Origin: Galdieria partita
Lineage: Eukaryota; Rhodophyta; Bangiophyceae; Galdieriales; Galdieriaceae
Direction of reading: 5' to 3'
Length of the DNA: 64,000 nucleotides
NCBI GenBank assembly: GCA_025991245.1
Contig: BQMJ01000074.1
Span: forward strand, 1 to 64,000
Shown here: positions 30,535 through 42,736 of the stretch, piece after piece
How positions within the stretch are numbered: position 1 is the first letter of the stretch
Layout of the letters: the number at the start of each line of letters is the position of its first letter
Program-made: the position numbers and the translations under genes
Notes under the pieces: model-generated
The model's database searches: none
The model's input: only the letters and a program-made list of their open reading frames with translations
Told to the model about the DNA's origin: nothing

Positions 30535-31694
30535 TTATGATCTGAAAACGAAGCTATCGATAATTGGGAAAAAGAAAACATATAAACCATTCTTCGGCAA
30601 GTTTTTGTAATAGATCAAATTCCATCGAGCAAAGTTGGATGGCATATATAACCACAACTCGTTTGTCATCCAATCAATCATAGGGTCAATCAAAGTACCT
30701 TCGAAATATCGAAGATCACCTGAATTGAGAGAAAATGAATATTTCAGTAAATATTCTGGACACCATCCTTCTAGAGTAAGCTTTGATAAAGAACAAACAA
30801 CAAACAATAACTTTTCATATAAACTTCACTTCAATGCTCCTGTGCCTTTGTGATATTGATCTATCATATTCCCAACTTTCAGTATACTTTAGCCAAGACT
30901 CCGATATGACATTTCTTGTTGAAGAATTGTAAAACCTTAAAGTTTCGTCTTTAAGAATAACAACAAGACCCTTGTCATGATATGCATTGCACAATGAGCC
31001 TATGAAGAACATAATGAAAAGAAGAGTATGAAAGAATAATATTAAGCTAAGAATAACATTGGAAGTTTCAGTACTCTGAATAGCCTAGAAAATAACACTA
31101 TTCATGGACAGGAGTCGCAATAAATGTAGATGTCTATTGCCTTGTTTACGCTTCTAAGAACTTTGCTATGTTCATCCATAATAGGCACATGGAAAGTTCA
31201 CAACAATTTGCAGACTTTGACAGTTTTCTGTCAACGTCATGCTTTTTCTTGGTTATTCCCAAGTCCACCGATTCCATCAAAGTCATTCCTTGAATATGGA
31301 TACCTTCAACAAACTCCTCCTCATAAGGACATTTCCTGCCCAAGTTTTTCCATCTATCTTTGTTGCGTATTTGATCATAGAAAGACGTAGCTTAGCCACA
31401 GAAACTTTACCTGGATATTTTTTAAAAATAAGATGTTTGTTCCTCCAAGTATTAAACAATCCAAAAATAGCAATCAAGTAGAGTTCAACGCTCTTTCCCA
31501 AGTCTCCACCAATTGATGACTTGAACTCCACTGGTTGGGTTTGTCATTGCTTTCACAAGCGGATTCCATCTTATTAAAGTCAATTTTCTCAATAGTATTT
31601 TTTCGGAAAAGATGTCTGTTGTTCTCAATATTTCGGTCTCAAAAGTTGAGAAACATTGTGAAATAATCTTGATAGATACACCTCTATATACCAA
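30535..31694 (-). pseudogene. Unrecognised spliced gene, possibly decayed
   Basis: Several minus-strand open segments are joined in frame by introns of usual size. One 53-nt GTAAAG..AAG intron joins FNTWRNKHLIFKKYP (from ~31430) to RWKNLGRKCPYEEEFVEGI (to ~31150). Another of about 49 nt, GTGAAG..AAG, joins SISQRHRSIE (~30830) to LTLEGWCPEYLLKYSF and on to a stop at 30535. Between the two halves, and before the first segment, I could not find a consistent join. The region may therefore be one broken gene, two small genes, or a gene with unusual splicing. The part starting at the ATG at 31012 follows a hydrophobic stretch like a secretory leader. No family recognised. Confidence 0.4.
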
Positions 31695-31699
31695 GGAAT

Positions 31700-33771
31700 A
31701 GTCCCTCAGTCACTTGCTGGCAAAACCGACAACGTCTGTAATACCTTTTTCTCTACATAGTTCTTGTATTGTCACAGTAATTTTCCAAAACGTGAAAGGC
31801 TATCAATGAGACAATCATAAGAAGTCTATAAACTCTCCATTGGAAACTCGTGAGCTCTCAAACGTCCTTTGTGTTTGTCTCAAAGTGTTGCGATCATATT
31901 CTGATATTTCTTCGAAATTTACAGTTTTTTGTTTTATCTCGAAAGTTACTTGAATTCGTATTGTTGTGGTATTTGTTGAGGCAAAACATGTGACAAGAAA
32001 AGGTGGCTAGTTCAGTGTCAAGGAACGATTCGTCATCAAGTTCTATTGAACCCTCAAGATTCCTTTCTTCCAAAGATAACCACAAGTTCGACTCTTTTTT
32101 GACTTTGGTCTATCTCTGTAATAACAAAGATACAAATACGATAGCAACTGTGGATACAAATACGATAGCAACTGTGAATACAAATTTGGAGAAAGAGATG
32201 AACAGACTACTCCCGTCTGTCAACAGCAAACAAGCTTAAGCCTTTTGAGAAATGTAGCAATACTTGTATCAAGTTAGATATAGACCAAACTTTATAGAAT
32301 TCAACGAATCAGAGTTGAAGTTTAAAAGGCTTCATTAACATTGTCAAGCAGCAGTTCAAGCCTACAGTATCATGGCTCTGTGCCTATCGATCGGTGGTAA
32401 CCTAGGGTCATTGTAATAACCACAACTATGAAAGAATATAGATACATGTTACTAAGATATCCAATTGCAAAGGGATTGAAGTGATTGTTTGGAAAGTTGG
32501 AATACTGCCAATTCAGGAGCTGCAATTCGCAAGATCCAACTTAAAAGTCGTTTGAACTGCTGCAAGAGACATGACAAGTTGCATTTCCAAAGCAGCGTCT
32601 TCAAAATAGTTTATAAGAATTTGTACGATAGTTCAAGTGAAATAAATGTGTGGAATGGAAAGACCACCACTATTCTGTATTTCTTCTCATAGAAATGTTT
32701 CAAAGCTAACAACGTAGTTTTAAAAAACTGTAAAGCAGGATAAGTTATTGGGTAAATCCTTGAAGAGCGTTTTGTTGCTGTGGAAATAGCTCAAAGCTGA
32801 AAGACTTTTGAGTAGTTCAAGTTGCGATAATCAAAGTGTATCATTTCAAGTGGTTAGGAATACGAGCGAATAGTTGTAGTCTTAAATCTGTCTCTTTAGA
32901 AAAGTTGTTTGATAGCTTCAGTTGTATCTTCTAGAAATATAAGAGCAGCAAAATAACTGGTTTTGTATTACAGAATGCTTTTACTCGTTGCGTGATAGAG
33001 AGCAACTTGCTATTGTCTTTTCAGCACACTACATACGAGTCTTTTCTAGAAAAACTTCTGATTGATACAAATTTGGCGAGAACAGTACGACTGTCGGTCT
33101 ATTCGTAGCTTCTACTTCAAAAAGCACCATTTACTATTTTTAGTGTCGCTTGATTTCCCAAGTTTGTTTTTCTTATAAAGAAGAAGAAACTTATTCTTTG
33201 TTTTTCTTTTAGAAGAGACTGTATAAAAACTTTCCAAGCTTTTTACTTTTGCTTGAGTGGAAACAAGTTAATACACTAAGAATTTATCCAACAATGACGC
33301 TCTCCACTGGGAATGATTTGGAGCCGCAGAGTCTTTTTACGTTTCTTAGTTCAATAGAATAATGAAAACGCATACTTTTGACTGTTTATAGAATTTTGTT
33401 GTTGTATTTACTTAGTCTTCTTCCGTATACAATATTAGTCCTACCAAAACTTTCAGAGTAGTTTTGAGTTTGCAACAGCGCATTTACAAAGTCACAAGGA
33501 TAACCCTTTACAGTCTGTCGCTTGTGATTACGCTATATTTTCTCCGTTTGGCTCTTACCAATTTAGGAATTGTCAACAAAGCTGCCACGTTGCTTGCCAA
33601 ATGGATGGAAATGGAAGGAAATTTCCAAAATTAGAAACAATTTGCATAATGGTCGAGAATTGCTCCGTTCAATGAAACGTCAGTTTTGATGCTTTAAATA
33701 GCTTCATACAATCTAAACTCCTGTCTATTATACATTTCTTTTTTGTGGGTGTTTCAACAATTCCATAGACT
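31700..33771. other. Intergenic region, no firm gene
   Basis: About 2 kb of AT-rich DNA. A 24-nt unit (TACAAATACGATAGCAACTG plus four bases) occurs twice in tandem at about 32130-32177. A 78-codon frame over it begins with GTG rather than ATG and is not convincing. The last ~80 bases before 33772 are pyrimidine-rich, as expected for a leader. Confidence 0.55.
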
Positions 33772-34962
33772 ATGAAAAGATATATTTGCTTATATTTGAC
33801 TGTTATATTTGTGATAGCCATAGCAATGAATTTTGCAAAAGCTGATACGACGACATTTTCTTCTTCTTTTTCTTCTGGAAATGGAGAAGCTTCAGGATCC
33901 TCTTCTTCAACGGGTGGAAAGCAATCTTCAGCATCCAATTCTCAAGCAGGATCTACTGGAAATGGATCTGCTGCCTCTGAAGACTCCAGCTCTACTACTT
34001 CGCAAGGCACTTCTAGTTCATCCATATCTTCTTCTGTTGGCTCTGCAGATGCCAAAGGTATTACAGGAGGTAGTAACGGTAAGAGTTCAACAGCTGCTGG
34101 TTCTAGTGCGTCCTCCGGTCAAAATGGCGCTGCCATAAGTTCAAGTGGTTCAACTAGTTTTGATAAGAACATCAGTGGTATAAACTTTCAAGGTTCGCAA
34201 ACGACTACTTCTTCTTCCTCATTTGGAAATGGAACAGGTGTTTCCGCTGCTCAAGGTAATACTCCCAATACGAGCGCAGATAGCACTACAGCGACTAGTG
34301 GCAACGCTGCAGCAAAAGACTCCTCAAGTAGCACTTCAGGAGCTGGCGGAGTAACGACTAGTACAGATGCAAGGACAAAGACTGGTTCTGGTGGTTCAGC
34401 AGCAGCACAAGGAGGTGCAAAAGCTTCTACGAACTTGAGTTGTGTTTGGCAGTATAAAGAAAAGTGTCTACCTTGTGCTCGCATAGAGAACGATGTTTGT
34501 AAATGTTACTGGAATATATCGGATAATTGTATATGCACGAGTTTAAACTGTGCAAAGCCTTTCTTCCAAGCCAGTGTGGAATCAAGTGCGACAGCTTCTT
34601 CAAGTGATGGTGGTTCATCCAGTGCTGGTGCCAAAGCAGTCTCTGGTCAATTGGGTGGCGATGCCACTTCGCAAGTGCAAGGTTCAAGTACCAGTTCAGG
34701 TTCTTCCAGCGCTTTGAGCCAGGCACAAAGTATTTTAGATCAGGCACAAGGCAGTGTTCAAAGTCAAGGCTCTTCTTCCGATGGAGGAGACTTTGGTTCA
34801 CTTTCTACTAGTTTCTTTCGTCAAGGTATTCAAGTGACAGCTACTTCGAACAGCTCTGAATCTTGTTCTACTGTTGGTCCTTTTCAACTTGACTCTGTAC
34901 GCTTTTCTTTTTTAAATACTACTGATGGAATGGTTTTCTTACAAATTTGTAGCACAGCATAA
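33772..34962 (+). CDS. Secreted Ser/Gly/Ala-rich protein with Cys-rich centre
   Basis: An intronless 396-residue protein. Residues 1-24 form a signal peptide (Lys-Arg, then a hydrophobic core, ending FAKAD). Two long low-complexity blocks rich in Ser, Gly, Ala, Thr and Gln (about 25-220 and 265-345) flank a compact Cys cluster (about 223-263) with CVWQ, CLPC, CKCYW, CICTS and C..PF, ten Cys in about 40 residues. The tail (about 350-396) has two more Cys in a hydrophobic, strand-like stretch ending LQICSTA. This suggests an extracellular or cell-wall protein with heavily O-glycosylated spacers (inference). It lies at the border between subtelomere and gene-dense core. No known family recognised. 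Confidence 0.85.
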   Translation: MKRYICLYLTVIFVIAIAMNFAKADTTTFSSSFSSGNGEASGSSSSTGGKQSSASNSQAGSTGNGSAASEDSSSTTSQGTSSSSISSSVGSADAKGITGGSNGKSSTAAGSSASSGQNGAAISSSGSTSFDKNISGINFQGSQTTTSSSSFGNGTGVSAAQGNTPNTSADSTTATSGNAAAKDSSSSTSGAGGVTTSTDARTKTGSGGSAAAQGGAKASTNLSCVWQYKEKCLPCARIENDVCKCYWNISDNCICTSLNCAKPFFQASVESSATASSSDGGSSSAGAKAVSGQLGGDATSQVQGSSTSSGSSSALSQAQSILDQAQGSVQSQGSSSDGGDFGSLSTSFFRQGIQVTATSNSSESCSTVGPFQLDSVRFSFLNTTDGMVFLQICSTA

Positions 34963-37117
34963 ACTACCTTTTGTTGATAGTAAGTTGGAATTATTCCAGG
35001 TTTATTCTCGTTTTTGAATGTATTTCAACTGTGAAAACAAATGCCTAAAATATGTATAAAGAATAAAAGGAATTCCAAAGATGTCCTTTGATACAAACAA
35101 CTCTCATCTTGTAACAACGACTATGTTTTTTCAAGAGACACAATCTTTTTCCTGATTACCCAACAACTATTGTTGCTCCAATAGACTTGCATCTTTACAG
35201 TATTCTAGTTTCTTAAAGGTTTGTAGTTTGGATATTGCGTCCCGTATTTGTTCTCCATCACAACAAAAGTTTCAGAAGACTTTTCCAAACAACTAAACAC
35301 TAGAACCAATGTCATCAAGTCATTGCAAATTTATGAACTTTCAAGGTGTCTCAAGAAGGTTTTGGCGTGAAATAGCCTTTCAGTTTTATTTGAAAAGCGT
35401 ATGAGAACTATTCTACATTTAGAAAACCCTATCTAGTATATTGTGAGTCTTTTTCACTGGATTTTGAACAGTTTTCTCTGTAGAATCATGGCCTATTTTC
35501 TGAAACTAGTTACCTTGAAGGTCTACTATTGCAGGTTTGATAAAGGCATCGTAACATGCTTTCCTTGTTTGGCTCATTATCAAGTACAAGCTGATTGAAC
35601 CAAGTAGTAAACTATTCCAATTGCAACTAGTTCTTTGAGAGATATCAGCACTTTGAACATTGGTTTGTTTTCATATCTAAAATTGGCTTGAGTGTTTAAC
35701 TTCCTCTAATGCCTTTATATATTCTTTGCAAAACAGCCTCCGATAATTTTGAAGAGTATTGCCACTCTCCATCAAGAGAAGAATGACTTTGTCAACAAGA
35801 GACTATCCAGATCCCTTCTTATTGTTCTAAAGTTGAATACCAAAGTGAATCAAAGGTAAAGGACACTGCAATCTGGGGGCTCTTTGATGAGCTCATAGGA
35901 TTTCTCGCAAGTTCTTTTTGGTCAGTGTCTTTACAAAGCCTTGTTCCTGTCGGCAGCTATTGGTTATGTTGTTTTTCCGTTGGGTCAATCAAACAAAAGA
36001 ACCCATGCTTTTCCTATGGTCATTCGTATAAAGTCTGAACGGAAGATTCGGAGTTTTGGTGCACTGGAAGAGTTGCTTCGGATTGTGATACTTTCTGCCT
36101 ATTTGATTGTAGATTGTGACCTAAATGGATTTTCAGAACAGCACAGAACGAGTGATGCTTCCTTAACAGTAGCCTAATAGAGAAGCAAGCTACACCCCAA
36201 TGTTTTTGTACTAGAGTATGTAATTTGGATATCTCCTATTCAAAGTCTGCAGCCTATATTGCAGATAAAGTTTCTTCTTACTGAATTGTGGTGACATCGA
36301 GTATTAGAGTTGCTGCTTTGTTCTGTTCGTGGGTGAGAGGTAGTGAGGTTTCATTCTTGGATGTCAAGAGAAACTTTAGACAATTGATACTGAATATCAA
36401 AAGGGTTATTGTTGGACATCTTTCGACATTGAGTTCGTTGTGATACTCTATTGAGTATTGGAAAGGCGAATGAGCACTTTGAAAAGTCAATGATGCTTGT
36501 TGAGAAAGGGATAGACTGTTGATTTCTGTTGTGGATGCTGTTCTATGAGAGAAGAACAAAAAGGCAATCAATGACTTGATACCGGTTTGGGTTGAGGCGA
36601 AGATGACTAGCCTTTGCTTAGGGTTCAAGATGGATGATTGTGTTGTTATTGGGGACCATTGTCCTATTGGAAGCCAGCCAAGTTGAATGATTACATGTTC
36701 ATTGAAGTGATGGCTATTTGCAAAATTGTGCCGTTTCTAGCAATTGTCACATGATGGAAAGACACTAATTGAGATCATCAGAGGAGAACAAAGTCAACTT
36801 GCATGCAAATGGAAACATTTTACAACTACTGCTTCAGTTATGATTCCTTTAGAACAACAGCTAGAAAAGCACAACATTTCAGTTGCATGTTCGACTAGTT
36901 TGGAAATAAATAGATAGATAGATATGTTGGATTGATCTCTACACAGCCTGAGTCCTTTATCTAGTGAATAATCAAACTCTTTCGGAGCAAGGATTGCTAC
37001 AAGTGATTGAATCTATGGCTAGATATGTGACTGATGCTATTCTCATCAAAGAAGACTGAGAAATGGGCAAAGTTCGATCGTTTCCCATTGGATTGTCGTC
37101 GTCGATTCGGTGAAGTT
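34963..37117. other. Intergenic region upstream of RPS21
   Basis: About 2.1 kb. A minus-strand frame at 36278-36650 is open for about 125 codons and has protein-like composition, but it lacks an ATG in frame and could only be an exon of an unmodelled gene. A + frame at 35941-36177 starts at TTG and is not convincing. I see nothing else definite. Confidence 0.5.
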
Positions 37118-37414
37118 ATGCAAAACGTACAAAAGAAAATTGTGGACCTTTATGTCCCTAGAAAATGGTAAGAACTCTATAGTATCGTTATATTCAGTCA
37201 AATCATAGTTTACAGTGCTGCTTCCAATCGCATTATCACTGCAAAGGATCACGCTTCCGTTCAAATATCCGTGGCCCATGTCGATGCAGAAGGCCGAGTA
37301 ACAGGCGAAACTACTACTTTTGCTCTAAGTGGCTTTACTAGAACGAAGGGTTTGTCTGATTCAGCAATCAACAAAATATGTGAAGAGAAAGGGTTATTGA
37401 GTGACCTCAAATAG
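37118..37414 (+). CDS. RPS21: 40S ribosomal protein S21 (eS21)
   Basis: Two exons, 37118-37167 and 37216-37414, separated by a 48-nt GTAAGA..ACAG intron, give an 82-residue protein. It begins [17 protein letters not shown] and continues AASNRIITAKDHASVQISVA, the hallmark eS21 sequence (in animals [20 protein letters not shown]). The length matches the family (about 82-84 residues). The protein is part of the small ribosomal subunit and assists late 18S maturation. The intron splits the Cys codon. Neither exon stands out as an open frame, so the gene is easy to miss. The next gene, on the opposite strand, is convergent. Confidence 0.95.
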
Positions 37415-37699
37415 AACTCGGGTGTATGACTTGAGATGAAAGGTGAACAACTCTTATATGCACGATAAACAGTGTCTCAAGTTTCTTATATTTCTTGTGA
37501 ACGGGTTGACTCACTCTTTTGCTTGGAAAAGTACACTTAAAAACAAACAAACCGACGAAGTTTACCAACCACCGCCCTTTTCGGACTAAAACTCCCTTGA
37601 AACACAAAACTCTCTTCAGCATCGCTTTGAACAAAAGAAACAATGAACACCAACCTCCTTCCGCTTCCTCAACTCTTTGGTTTCGCGAATGAGAGGAAA

Positions 37700-38193
37700 C
37701 TATGGACATATTTTGACCAGCGGTTGCTTTCAACACCCTCAATGACTGAGTACAAACCCCATATTATTTACTTACCGGTTGTCACAGGTACATCAAAGCT
37801 CAGATTTTGGAAAAGTTTTGGTTTTTCAACTTGGTTACGACTAGGAGAGCTCAACTTTGAGAATTCCAGTGTTCTATTGACTCCAATAGGTGACACCGTA
37901 TTTTCTGCAACGGATGGTGGAGAAGAATATTCCATACTAGTAGAAGAAATAGAAGCTGGCAAAGGAGTCGAAGAAAGTTCCTTATTCGTCGAATGGCTGC
38001 TTGACTCTGGTTGCGTTGGGGTTGTGCTTTCAGGTGACTCTGGAGTCCATCCCCTAATCTTTCCAAATTTGTATTGATATTCTTTCAAGGCAGTACGTTG
38101 TTTTTCTTCCAACTCTTTTTGTCTTTGTACCTTTTCCTGAAGTTCTCTTGTTGTGGATACTTTGTAGTCATCCAAGTGCCATATTCGAGACAT
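37700..38193 (-). CDS. Hypothetical protein with charged N-terminus
   Basis: The uninterrupted frame from the ATG at 38193 to 37768 encodes 141 residues. The first ~45 are helical and charged (STTRELQEKVQRQKELEEKQ, likely a short coiled coil) and the rest is Ser/Thr/Pro-rich and probably disordered. A strong donor (GTAAGT) near the end would allow a 30-nt intron to 37745 and an alternative tail to about 37675, but 30 nt is short for this genome. The last residues are therefore uncertain. It is divergent from the fucosyltransferase-like gene, 229 bp between start codons. No family recognised. Confidence 0.6.
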
Positions 38194-38422
38194 GGATTAC
38201 AATCTGTAAAAGAGCATCGATTGTACACGACTAGAATAGCTTTATTGAAGAAAGAGTTTTAGAGTTGTTATGCAAACCAAAAAAGAATCCATCACACCAT
38301 TTCTAACAATGACTAGCCTTTATAACATTTCAAGAATTGTACAAGGACATTCTCCACAAGGTGGGGACCATCCTACTGTGGGATATTGGCGGGAAATTGT
38401 CAACTTGTATAGGCGATAGGAA

Positions 38423-39671
38423 ATGGTTTTCAAGAAGAAAGCCCAAAAGCCTACTTCTTTTTGTTTTCGTGCAGCTATTTTTCTAGTTGTCTTTTGTGTA
38501 GGACTTGTATTTCTTTCCTTTTCTTCTCTTGATAAGGGAGCAACACTTGTTCGGTATTCCACGCAACGAGCCATTCCCAACCGATATGTTGTATACGACT
38601 CTCGCTATGGAAGTCTCAATAATCAGCTCAATAGTCTCTTCAACTCACTTGTTATTGCTAGAGATTTGAATGCCACTTTGGTTTTGGGGTATGCTTACAC
38701 ACCTGGTGGCGGTCATGCTTTACGAGATGATCATCATTCCACTCATTCCTATCTTGTGGGACAATATTTTGATGCCAAGTTATTGAATAGCGTTCAACCC
38801 ATCCTCAACATGGATGACTATTTAAAACTCCAAAATCCAAAGCGAGCGTTGAATCTCTATGTAGAGTCGACACAAGAGTCCAATAGAAATGGTGACTATT
38901 ATCAAAGTTTAGGATTGAATGTGACCATTCGAAAGTTGAAAGCACAAGACACATCACACGTTTGTGAAAAGATATTGAGTAGAGGAAGAAGAATATGGGC
39001 ATCGTGTCAAGGTGAGATGATCAAAACATGACACATCATTACTGTTGTTCAAAATTGTGAAAACAGGGCAGCCACAAGGAGCTTGCGACGATATTCTTTT
39101 AGGATTTTCGTTTACCAATCTATATAATTGTACGTGGTATGATGATTGGTGGTATCGAGTTCGAAATTTTGTTCAGCCAAAGAGTGTTATCCAACAATCT
39201 GTGCGACAATTTGTGAGTCAAGTTCGTCATCCCCTTGTAGTGGCTCATGTGAGGTTCGTTGGAGGATCAGATGCTCCCAACGATACCTTTTATGACAACA
39301 TCTTTCAATATTTGAAACAATATGAATCCAAATATCAACAAAGAATTGGCTCCATTTACATGGTTGGAATGAAAGACCAGCGACAAACCATTCGGGTGGA
39401 TAAATCCATCCAGTATCTTTCCAAAAGATTGACTTTGGTTGATTGGTATACCTGTGCTAACGTAACCAACTGTGCTGAAAGTAATCACCGAAATGAGTTT
39501 TATGATCAAGATGAATCCGCTTTTGGAGGTTACTATAGTGTTATTTTATTGGATCAATGGATGGGTGTCGAATCCGATTATTTTATTGGAAGGTCTGCTT
39601 CTACCTTTTCTCAAAACATTGTTTATTGGAAGAGTTTAAAAGGTGATTTTCATTATTTTCTGTATGATTAG
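38423..39671 (+). CDS. O-fucosyltransferase-like Golgi glycosyltransferase
   Basis: Exons 38423-39011 and 39067-39671 with a 55-nt GTGAGA..ACAG intron give 397 residues. A short basic N-terminus is followed by one hydrophobic anchor (about residues 16-36), the type II topology of Golgi transferases. YGSLNNQLNSLFNSLVIARD (about 60-79) is the GG.NNQ.....A...A. motif of the GDP-fucose protein O-fucosyltransferase superfamily, and HVRFVGGSD in exon 2 matches its H-x-R motif. Several N-x-S/T sites fit a lumenal domain. The acceptor and even the donor sugar cannot be told from sequence. Confidence 0.85.
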
Positions 39672-39777
39672 ATGTAACTCACCCATATCAACTACTCTTA
39701 TATATCTCTATTCTATTTTGGGAATGGGACATCGAATAGTAGTCATAGTCATGATCATGCTTGTAGTATATGGATTT

Positions 39778-42728
39778 TCAAAGAGTTACAAATGTTCGCA
39801 ATAAATCCCTTGCCAACTCCACCGAACCAGACCGACAATAAATATGAGCCAAATTGTATGCTGCTTCTCTACGCAAGTCGTGACTCACAGGAACAGAACA
39901 ATCCATATACAATATCTCTCGATACAAGACGGCTGCTTGGTGCAAGATACCTATGCTCATGGGTACTTCATATGCAATGTGGTTCAAACGAATAACCACG
40001 TACCGAGAAAGTGAAAAGCTCTCGCTATATTGTATTTGGTTTCCATCCAAGCTACTTGAGAAGAATGACTAGAGCATTGCTCTTTGCGCAATGAACTATA
40101 ATGAAACAAAAAGGTAAAAGCTTCCAACACTGTTCGATGACGATTCGCAACTCTTCTACTCATAGCAGAAAATAAATACTGCAATCCTGAACAACTTAGT
40201 TGTACAAAAGTCTGCCATTGTATCTCTCACCTATACAAAGACATGGCAATGGATGCTTGGGTAAATGTCCAAATGCACGAAAATATTCAGCCAATGCATA
40301 ACCAAAGGAACCTCTCATAGAACATATATGAGCAGTAACTAAAATAGCAGGAATGGAAGTTGGATGTCGATGCAACAAACGAACCTAATACATTCATATC
40401 ATCTCTTTTTCAAAAAAGAGCTATTTCTATATGCCTACCGCAAATTTTAAAGTTTTGGTATCATCCTTGGATCCCAAAAAAGAAGTTCTCATCAAAAGTG
40501 CCCAAATGGAAACAGAATAAGGGCGTTCCAAACATAAATTACGAAGACCTTCATAAGCACCTTCATAGTCCTTTCCATCATAAGCTCCTGCCACGGCAAA
40601 TATATAAAGACGCTTGCGATCACTTTCATTTTGTATCTAGACAACTATACATCAACACAATAGAATGATTCATGATAACCCTATTCTTACTTGACCACTT
40701 TGAATAAGACTACGAACCAATCGACACGCTTCTGCATTCCTACCCAATTCACACATACTACGCCAACAACGTTCTAATAATTGAACAAATGAAGACTCGC
40801 CCAATATCTACGCAAATATAAAGATGGAAAGCCTTCCAATCTATTCTACTTACTGTTGAAATAATCGAACCCATTTCTGCTATACCAAACTGGACTTGCT
40901 TCTTCTCCCAATTCTTTTCCTTCTTATCTTTCGACTTTCTAAATTTCAACAAAAAATGTCTCGATGAATGATTGCCTATAGACTCTATATTGTTTTCACT
41001 TTCTATTTCTTCCTTGTCTCTATCATCTTGAACAACGGATGAAGGGATTTGTAAAGTGCTATTCGTTTCTTCTTGTATCCTCGTACGGATTCGAGGATCC
41101 GCACTAGCTTCCAACAATGGCAATATTGCTTCTACAAACTCTAAAAGTCTTCCTTCACTATAGTATCTCTCTGCTCTATCCAAAATGCTCTTTACAGTTT
41201 CACTCGCATAGGTATAAATAGCTTCCAATCGATCACCTTTCTGTTTTCCCGATACATTCTTATGACTATTCGAATGAAATGACTGCATTCTGGAAACGAG
41301 TTCTGCAGCTTTATCCAATTCTCCCATTTGCTCATAAATATAGGACATTCCAAGACAAGCCTATTCATTCATAGATATAGTCAATGGTTTCCAATGCTTC
41401 TTTCCATTTACCTCTACACTATAAGGATCTCTTGATAATACCTTTTCATACCAACTCAAAGCTTCATCAAAATGCAAAAGTATCTTACAACAACGACCCA
41501 AATTGAGAAATATTTCTTCTTCATTCTCCACATTCAACGTCAACAATTTTCGACAAATTTCCATGGCTTGTTCAACATAACCCGAGTCTGTATAAGCATC
41601 TGCCAATTGTTTCAAATAACATGCAGACTGTTCAGGATGTTGCAATAAATGTCTACGAGTTCTTGATAAGGATCCATCAGAAACCTGCAATATCAGCTTC
41701 AAAACCCACTTACTTGTCAGCAACATGTGGTTGACCCAAACGAATATAACAAATGGCCCAAGTGATTTGTAATTCAAAAGGCAATTCTTCTTTTAAAAAG
41801 AATTGGAATCTTGCATGGCTTAGTAATGCAGCAGCTCTTTCATATTCATTTTCTTCCATCAACAAACGACTTTGCATTTGATACAATTCCAAAGAAAATT
41901 CGTCTATATTATCCAAAGTATGCTGCAGTACTTGAATAGCATTCACAGGATATTCCGCATCACAATAATATTGAGCAACTTGTAGGGCTAATCACAAAAA
42001 ATAGTGAATAATATTCTTATTTTATGGACAAACTTACCCAACGAGATATCTTTGGGATACATTCGAGCAACTTTTTCTAAACCCTGAGCTGCTCTTCTCC
42101 AATCCCTTTTCATGATATACAAATTGGCTCTTGCTCTCAAAGCTTGTTCATCCTTCCCTCCACTTGCCTTTACTGCTTTAGATAGACAATAGATAGCCAA
42201 GTCCATGTTTTTCATTTCTTCACTCTTTACAGCCAATTGTTTCCACATTTCAACGTCACGAGGTGTCAAGTGAGCGGCAATGAGAGCAAAGTCCAGTGCT
42301 TTTTGGTATTCTCCTCTATTTTCAAATATCACACTCAAAGTATGATAAGGTGCAGCTACTTTAGGAGCTTCTTTTATGATATGTTCGAGTATTTTGATGG
42401 CTTGTTCATATCTTCCTTCCACAAAAGCCAAGTTTGCTTCTCCCATAAAGGATTGTAAGCTTTTCGGAACTGTTGAAGACGTACTTGATTTTCTTCCTCC
42501 CTTTCTTCGAGGCTGTTCTTCTTGAATATCGTTTACAGAGGCACCAAATACTTGTCTTTTGGAAATGTTGTCTTGTGTATTTTCCTCTTCTACGTTCCAA
42601 GGAAGATAATGAGATACTATAGTTGGTTGTTCTATGGAGTCGCTAGAATTGGCAGAGTTTGTTTCAGAGTCACTAAAAGGAAAAGCATCTCTTTTCAACT
42701 CCGATTGCCACACGTAACTGGACGCCAT
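39778..42728 (-). CDS. GTF3C3: TFIIIC TPR subunit (TFIIIC102/tau131-like)
   Basis: A spliced gene of several exons. Exon 1 (42038-42728) ends in a 50-nt intron (41988-42037) and exon 2 begins at 41987. A further ~52-nt intron follows near 41667-41718. The last exon ends with a stop at 39778. The start of the TPR array, SLQSFMGEANLAFVEGRYEQ followed by AAPYHTLSVIFENRG and AAHLTPRDVEMWKQLA, is characteristic of the TFIIIC subunit that bridges to TFIIIB for RNA polymerase III transcription. More TPR units follow in each exon, ending EAAYNLAHIYCRSG. The N-terminal ~85 residues are acidic/Ser-rich. The ATG at 42728 lies 8 bp from the divergent carboxypeptidase start. Inner exon borders are approximate. 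Confidence 0.88.
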
Positions 42729-42736
42729 ATTTTGGA

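Noticed and set aside
32003-32239. 78-codon Ser-rich frame with repeated DTNTIATV
   Set aside because: It begins with GTG rather than ATG and is driven by a 24-nt tandem duplication; no other support.
34251-34801. Minus-strand open frames within the Ser-rich secreted gene
   Set aside because: They are shadows caused by the repetitive Ser/Gly/Ala codons of the + strand gene.
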